A stretch of DNA of 64,000 nucleotides from Cystobasidium ongulense. Taxonomy: Eukaryota; Basidiomycota; Cystobasidiomycetes; Cystobasidiales; Cystobasidiaceae. Both the position numbers and the translations under genes were made by a program. Shown here one piece after another: positions 54,228 to 64,000 of the stretch. The stretch covers positions 682,001 through 746,000 of the forward strand of contig BQUP01000005.1 in NCBI GenBank assembly GCA_022835595.1, read 5' to 3'. Numbering within the stretch: position 1 is the first letter of the stretch; each line of letters opens with the position of its first letter. The notes under the pieces are model-generated. The model had not been told where the DNA came from and searched no databases. It saw only the letters and a program-made list of their open reading frames with translations.

Positions 54228-55963
54228 TTACATGACGACAGTTTTTCCAACAGGAAGTACAATGAATTCCTCCTTTCCAACATCTTTGTCGAATTTCGCC
54301 TTTTCCAATTCTTTCACAGGATCATCATACCTCTCATCAGACATAATCCAAGTACCCCAATGGACACCTATACTCTTCTTTATTCCTAAATCACGATGTA
54401 TTGAAACTGAACCTTGCGGATCTGTATGTACGTTTGCCATCATCCAACGAGGCGAGAATGATCCTATTGGTATCAGACCGAGGTCAACCGGTCCATGCAC
54501 TCTTCCTATCGATTTGTACAATTCTGTGCGGAATCATTCCAGGTCAGCAAGTGTAGACTGACAGTTCGGAACAGAGCGTGAAGATATGGAATGCTCACCA
54601 GAAGAATACCCGGTGTCACCCGCATGGAAGAAACTCTTCCCAGAGTCTGCGTGCTTCACCACAAAGCCACACCACAGACTCTTATTCGTGTCAAGCGGCG
54701 TACGTCCTGACCAATGTTGAGTTGGAGTACAAGCGATATCAATGTCTCCCGCAGGCGATTTAATGACTGTCTCCTCCCACCAATCCATCACTATAACTTT
54801 ATCTTCGTGTATACCATTCTGTTTCACAAAGAACGCATGTAGCCCTTTAGGTATCAACCAACTTACTGAATTTCCTAATGCTTTAACTACATCAATGTCT
54901 AAATGATCAAAGTGATTGTGAGAGATTAAAACATAATCAACGACGTTCAATTCTAATAAACGATTTAAAGAACATGGGGTTGGACGTAGTCTTGAAGGCG
55001 CTAGGAAATTGTCCATTGGTTTAACAGAGAATACCGGATCTGTTAAGAATGTGATGCCTGCCATTTGCACTAATGAAGTTGATTGTCCGAACCAAGTAAC
55101 TGTCATTTCTTGATATGATGCTTTCATCGTCCCAGGTGTGGGTGTTGAAATCGCGGGTGTTGATAATTTACTGGATGTAGACTCAGAAGCTAAAGGACCT
55201 GACTTTGACGCTTCTAATCTTTCCCAACCTTCTTCACTAGAGGGTGACGATGATCTTGTGGACTCTTCAGTCTCGACACTAGAAGGGACGTGTAAAGAAG
55301 ATTGAGGAACGCTTGAATGCCAACTATGCCGACGAATAGATGCAAAGTCCGGTTCTTCGATAGGTAGACTAGCAGCCGCTAGGCTTGGATCCTTTGGCAT
55401 GCCACCATTCCACCATACTCGACCTGACAGCGGCCGAAGCAATTGATGGATTATAAACTCCCAGAAACCAGGTTCGCGCCATTCATCCGTTACCTGTTGA
55501 TATGCATACAAATTGGGTCAGGTGCTTAGTTTCAATCTCATCATTGACTAGGAAAAAAGCAACGAATTGCCACGTTCGAGAGGATCCGGACTTTTTCTTC
55601 TTTTTTCGCCACCTCACTTTGCGCTCAGACGGCGGTCAAAGGGAAACTTACATTAAGATACCGACCTGTGAGAAGGCATTGTAAAGATGCGAAGCGAGCT
55701 TTGATAGAGTCTGCTATTGCTTGGGATGTTGATGAACCGTGTAGTATGGCAGCGTGTAGTGTCCGTCTTTTGCGTAGGACAGAGTACCTGTATGTCTCGG
55801 CGTAGGCGTAGTATGCGAGTCTGGAAAGCGAGCCTTTCAGCCCGGGCATATTCATTTACTAGTGCTTTATAATTACTCACGGTACTGTGAATACTCCGAC
55901 CAGCAGGTATGAAGGCTTGACACGCAGGAAGCCCGACTGTCCTGGAGGCGCAAGGCTGCGCAT
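54228..55963 (-). CDS. NAPE-PLD-like metallo-beta-lactamase hydrolase (Fmp30 type)
   Basis: Related to N-acyl-phosphatidylethanolamine phospholipase D and yeast Fmp30 of the mitochondrial inner membrane. Four exons (55963-55881, 55820-55652, 55493-54599, 54523-54228) encode 480 residues. A single N-terminal membrane segment is coded across exons 1-2 (YLLVGVFTVPLAYYAYAE). The zinc-binding core reads VTWFGQSTSLVQ, LTDPVFS, SHNHFDHLD (HxHxDH), PTQHWSGR, FFHAGDTGYSSG and IGVHWGTW, so all metal ligands are present. A Ser-rich linker of about 90 residues precedes the catalytic domain. The membrane anchor and the domain order support the Fmp30-like assignment over soluble family members. Confidence 0.88.
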
Positions 55964-56203
55964 GATGGGATGTGAGCAGGTGTTTCCGACAGGGTCTAGA
56001 TGCCGATTGAAGGACGGTCGATTAATCTTGAGGGACCTGCTTGATCCTATAAGCTACTGAGAGGTCGCCTGCTGTTGTGTGTCTTGATTTACAGATGTCG
56101 AATCAATATTGGGTTGATCGGAGTCAAAGAGCAGCCACTCGAGAAGATCATCATCAACCACCACTTGGAGCACCTCTCACATCAGAGTCACAACGACAAC
56201 AGC

Positions 56204-60051
<3,848 letters not shown>

Positions 60052-60139
60052 ACGGTAGTCTTGGCAACGATACCCACTGTAGATCGTATTATTTCCCCAT
60101 TGTATACATTGTACACACAACAGCATTTGCGAAGCAATC

Positions 60140-61420
60140 TTAATCATCCATATCTTGATCCTCTCCATTCGTGCGCCTGTCTTCCAGTCCTTGACCCATT
60201 TCCTCCTCAAAGTCGTTGGGATCAATTTCATCCGCATCGTCTAATAGATCGTCCTCTTCGTCATCTTCTTCCGCCTGCTCTTCTTCGTCATCCTCGTCCT
60301 CAATTGGCGATTCTTCGCCTTCATCTTCTGCATCACCGTCGCCTATAATCTTTCTTACATTCACATCGTCCTCTTCTTCGGATGACTCCTCGTCGCCTGA
60401 AGTGGGTTTTTTGAGCAATGATTTGGGATTGTACTGTATGTCGATGTCTGGCCCGTCTTCCCTCTGCGATAGACTAGTCATAGCTGTCTCTTCGTCGTCA
60501 TCGATGTCGACTACTTCAGTTTCTGTCGCTGTATCACCGACTACCTTCTTAGGTCGCCCTCTTCCTCGGCCAGTTCCAGTCGACGGGCCAGGTACAGGCT
60601 TGCCTTCTTTCTTGGCTTTTGCAATCGCTCGGTAGGCTGTATTGGTCGATCAGCTATCGGTAATATGAATGGGCAAAGTAACATTCTACTTTTTACCTTT
60701 GAGCTGCTTTTTCAAATGTTTCCGTAGTTGTATAGTATCGGCTTCACCCCAGTCGAGCTCTGGTAGTGCTTCCAAGACGTGATCCGGCTTTATTGTTTTG
60801 ACATTTGCTGCGGCTGCTTGCTCTTGAGCTCTATGCGTTACGTATCACATTAGCTATGGAGATTAATGGGAACTGCTTGTTGCACCTACAAAGATGTGAG
60901 GTAGCTCATGAAAACAACAGCACTACGCGTGAGAGCTGTTGGAAGTTCCTTTTCTGCAGGAATATCGGTAGGTATCAGTCAGTACAGTGCGTGAATAGAA
61001 GGATGAGTGACTACCTACGCAGCTTTGTATTGGGCGGTACCTGTGTAGAGAGATCATGTCAGTAGATACCTCGAGCTGATCTCGTCTCTAGTGGCTACGC
61101 GTACAGCGCTTTTGGCGATCTTTGTGACTGGGAAGCATGGAAGCAAGTCAGTGGACGGCAGAGCTTGTACACTCGTTTGAGGAAGGCTTACTCGTGGTCC
61201 TCGGCAGCAAGTAGCTCTGCAGTCCCTGCTCGCCATCTTTAGCAGTCGACGCGGCCGTCATCGTGCTCTTGCCCTTTGGTCTGCCTGGACCAGCTTGCTT
61301 CGCTGGAACCGCCCAAGTCGAGGCTTCTGCGTCCGATGGGAGGTCGTCTGTATCGATAGGCGCGTCGCTGGCTGTCGCTGCTGCTGCTGCCTCTTGCACG
61401 CTCGTCTCGATATCCGACAT
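60140..61420 (-). CDS. DPB4: histone-fold subunit Dpb4/POLE3-like (DNA polymerase epsilon, CHRAC)
   Basis: Dpb4 pairs with Dpb3 in DNA polymerase epsilon and with a partner in ISW2/CHRAC. Six exons (61420-61192, 61127-61105, 61040-61019, 60953-60890, 60830-60697, 60636-60140) encode 322 residues. The histone fold begins at about residue 70 with SYLLPRTTITKIAKSA, continues ALTRSAVVFMSYL and QEQAAAANVKTIKPDHVLEA, and ends LPELDW. A basic AT-hook-like GRGRGRPKK and a very acidic C-terminal tail of about 80 residues follow. Exons 2 and 3 are only 23 and 22 nt, yet all phases agree. The acidic tail is also seen in POLE3. It is convergent with the remodeller gene, only 88 bp apart. Confidence 0.87.
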
Positions 61421-61627
61421 GCTTGCTTGCTTTCTTGATCGCTACTCGTGGTGCAAGAGAGAAGAACGAAAAGGACCGGGCTATTTACCCCAGCTTCTTG
61501 CATCTCCTCTGATTCCCACAAGCTCGACACTCACTCGCACAACACTCAGCTCGGGTTGGCAGACAGGCGGTACTCTTGCTCAGGTCTGTGTCTCGCTGGC
61601 CTCGAGCGTGCCGACGCTCTCTCCGCC

Positions 61628-62757
61628 ATGCAGGTGGCCACGCTCAACGACGGCCTGCAACATGCTCCTCTGGCCCTGTACCTCGTCGCCGTAGCAGCGC
61701 TCTCTGTCCATCTGTTCCCTCGTGTCCGCAACATACGAAGCGGTATCTTCATCCTAGGCGCTTTGGGATCACTCGGCGTTACCTGGACATACATGTTCAA
61801 ATACATGCAGACCTCGTACCAAGATCATCGCGCTTCAGCTGGTCTGTCCGGCTCAATATCCACGACGAGATGGCTAGAAGAGACTAGTCTATTCGATCAA
61901 GCTTGGAGATATGTTTGCAGGACACCAGAAAGATGGTGGTTCTCAAGCCAACTCTGCCTTTTCACGGTCGGCGTGTTTACAGTATTCCTCTACGCTGAAG
62001 GTACAGAGCTGCTTATTCTTGAATGGTAAATCAATTAAGCTGACTTGTTTCTCCCATTTCTTGTGCAGGCTCGCGACATCCTGTTCTGCGAGGCAAAGCA
62101 GTACGCTTCATGATACTCGGTCAAATTGTGGCAATCTCCTTCGCATCAGCTCTATTCCTCGCCGCTTTGGCCAATGCCCCTAGATCAGGATCAGCGTCTC
62201 CAAGTTCTTTCCTCATTGTCTGCATCGCTGTAGCTTTCATCTCAATAGCGATCGTGCCTTACACAGTCGAAGACAAGACTTTCCTACCTAATCTGTTGAT
62301 AATGCATGTCCTCATCACACTACCGCTATTCGCACTCTCAAATATTCAACCAGCAAATCGGGCGCAGAGCGCTCGCAGATCGATGAACTTCAAGTGGATA
62401 TACTGGACTATCGCAATAGTCAGTGCCCTGATGCATGCAAAGCATAGCTTACCAGCTCTAGCGGCTGTAAACTATTCCTGGGAGAAATTCGATGCGACGC
62501 TATGGCAGGTGGTATACTCTTATCCTGCCCAAGCTAGCATCTCCTGGGATGTCATGTGCACAAACGGTATTTGGCAGTTATGGGCAGTCATCGAGATCTG
62601 GCGCTCCCGGTTGCAGCATAGCAGGTTCGAGACTGGTGTAGCTCTGGCATGTGTGGGAATTGTACCAACTGTAGGCAGTGCTTCGGGAATAGCCGCGTTC
62701 TTAGCTATTCGAGAGGACTGGATCGCTCAGGATACACTAGCAGACAAAAAGGCTTGA
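61628..62757 (+). CDS. multipass membrane protein, unknown function
   Basis: I do not recognise a family. Two exons (61628-62000 and 62069-62757) encode 353 residues. Eight or nine hydrophobic segments are visible, for example APLALYLVAVAALSVHLF, GIFILGALGSLGVTWTYMF, LCLFTVGVFTVFLYA, MILGQIVAISFASALFLAAL, FLIVCIAVAFISIAIVPY, NLLIMHVLITLPLFAL and GVALACVGIVPTVGSASGIA. There is no signal peptide and the C-terminus ends in KKA, weakly like a dilysine ER-retrieval signal. The gene starts about 200 bp from the divergent DPB4 start, so the two share a promoter. An ER membrane location is inference. Confidence 0.75.
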
Positions 62758-62843
62758 ATGTGACATAGCTTTATATGCATGCATGCGAAGTAATATAGCA
62801 ACAACAAGTGTGAATATACTGCCAATTGGATATACATCTAGAC

Positions 62844-64000
62844 TCATGAGAACAGCCAAGCTAGCAGGACCCCCAATAAAACTACCAGAGCAGCTGCAAA
62901 ACCCAACAATGCATTCTGCCACTTTTCAATGTTATCATGTATGATCTCTTGATCGGTCATATGTTCCTCTAGAGCTGTCATTGTCTCCTTGCTCTTCTTG
63001 GCTATCTCTGTAGCCTTACTCAGTGTCTTTTGATATTCATCTAGCTTTTCGTGAACTGTAATGGCTGTGGTCTCTGCTGATTGCATAGTGGGCGTGGTAC
63101 CCTGCAATTTCGAATTTGTTCCAGATATCATCTCTCGAAGCTCGGTGGCGGTGTGATCCTGTCCTTCATATTGCTCTAATATATGAGAAAACATCAGGAT
63201 CTTGTGTTCGATGCTGTGCTATATTTGGAGAGGCATCGATGTGTTAGGTACAAAAAGGACATTCTTGGTTAAAAGACGAGCGACACACCTCAAGCTGTGC
63301 ACATTGTCTCTCATACTCTGAGCAATTTTTCATGGACGTCTGAATCGCTGCTATCAAGTCCGAGGGCATGAACGGATCATTGACAGAGGTTTGCAGCTCG
63401 AGTGGCGGCTGTTCTTCGTCGTCATATGGTTTATAGTCCCCACGCAATGACCTAAACAATATGCTGTGCTCTATTTCTCGTTCAGTATCGCTTAGCTCTC
63501 TTGTTGGCGGAGGTAGAAGGGTAGTGATAGCAGTATGTTGGCGACTCTCTCGACGAGCACTGTCGCTATGGTGCGAGCTAGAGACGCTTGCGCCGTGACT
63601 GGCATTTGACTGACGTGGATGTCGCGCATGTGAATGTGTTGTGCCCTGCTGGAAATCATGGCTTCTAATAGGGCGACTTGCTAGTCCCAGGCCTGCAGGA
63701 TGCGAGCTGGCTAACCCTCGGTCGAGCGGGGCGCTGTTCGGGTCTGTACTTTTATTCAGGTCTGGCGCTGTCGATATCCGGATAGATGGGAGACTGCAGC
63801 AGCAGGTCAGCACGCCTGGCCATCACAACTACATGTCCGTGCAAGACAGACTCGCCTCAGTCGGCCTTTACGATGGTGGCCCTGCCCCCACATCCGCCAA
63901 AGCCTGCTGTTCCGACGGCGACGGCGACGGCGACGCTACAAGGGCGTGTGGAGGTGGACTGCCAGGTGATGGAGTGTGCGTGGATGGTGCGAGTTGGTCT
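62844..64000 (-). CDS. tail-anchored coiled-coil protein (partial, runs off the window)
   Basis: The 5' end lies beyond position 64000. Visible exons are 64000-63872 (incomplete), 63793-63289 and 63218-62844, coding for the last 330 residues or so. The N-terminal part is disordered and rich in Ser, Pro and His. The last 120 residues form a coiled coil (AITVHEKLDEYQKTLSKATE, ALEEHMTDQEIIHDNIEKW) followed by a single C-terminal membrane segment (LLGFAAALVVLLGVLLAWLF) ending two residues from the stop. This is the architecture of a tail-anchored SNARE-like or tether protein, but no SNARE central residue is clear. Both introns were chosen because they alone keep the frame. Confidence 0.65.

Noticed and set aside
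55540-55625. Poly-T tract read as a possible terminator or element end
   Set aside because: It lies inside intron 2 of the NAPE-PLD-like gene (minus strand) and has no repeat or target-site signature.

Overview
The window is a gene-dense, intron-rich fungal chromosome segment. Short introns (mostly 50-110 nt), GC near 50 percent, a basidiomycete-type seven-helix membrane protein (DUF6533-like) and large Ser/Pro-rich disordered proteins point to a basidiomycete, most likely Agaricomycotina, perhaps a tremellomycete yeast. That placement is inference. I see no rRNA, tRNA, CRISPR, retroelement or virus-like element. I hand-spliced 28 protein genes; one runs off the right edge. For every complete multi-exon model the summed exon lengths are divisible by three and the reading frame stays open.

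Layout. 0-11.6 kb: disordered protein (-), cytochrome c haem lyase (-), DNA polymerase IV/lambda (+), tRNA 2-thiolation factor Ctu2 (+), pICln (-), peroxisomal enoyl-CoA isomerase/hydratase (+). 11.6-17.8 kb: three tandem secreted CAP/PR-1 genes with identical intron structure; the first two form a recent duplication that includes promoter and 3' flank. 18.9-29.6 kb: a large disordered coiled-coil protein (+), U1-70K (+), an SR-tailed cyclophilin (-) and a DUF6533-like membrane protein (-). 31-42.1 kb: an accessory-looking block with an MFS sugar/inositol transporter (-), Zn2Cys6 regulator (+), flavin monooxygenase (-) and short-chain dehydrogenase (+); the last two are divergent from one promoter. 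This is the best candidate for an uncharacterised pathway. 42.3-64 kb: Isd11 (-), a small basic protein (-), a 773-residue intronless protein (+), queuosine salvage hydrolase Qng1 (-), a small Cys-tailed protein (+), an unknown protein (+), ATP synthase b subunit Atp4 (-), a SAM methyltransferase (+), a NAPE-PLD/Fmp30-like hydrolase (-), an LSH/DDM1/Irc5 remodeller (+), Dpb4 (-), a multipass membrane protein (+) and a tail-anchored coiled-coil protein (-).

How the genes relate. Most are independent housekeeping genes: DNA repair, replication and chromatin (Pol4, Dpb4, LSH), mitochondria (haem lyase, Isd11, Atp4, Fmp30-like), RNA (Ctu2, Qng1, U1-70K, pICln, cyclophilin). The unusual structures are a 9-nt microexon plus GC-AG intron in the isomerase gene, consecutive 5-nt and 8-nt microexons plus a GC-AG intron in the DUF6533-like gene, the CAP array, and a 132-nt imperfect palindrome between convergent genes.
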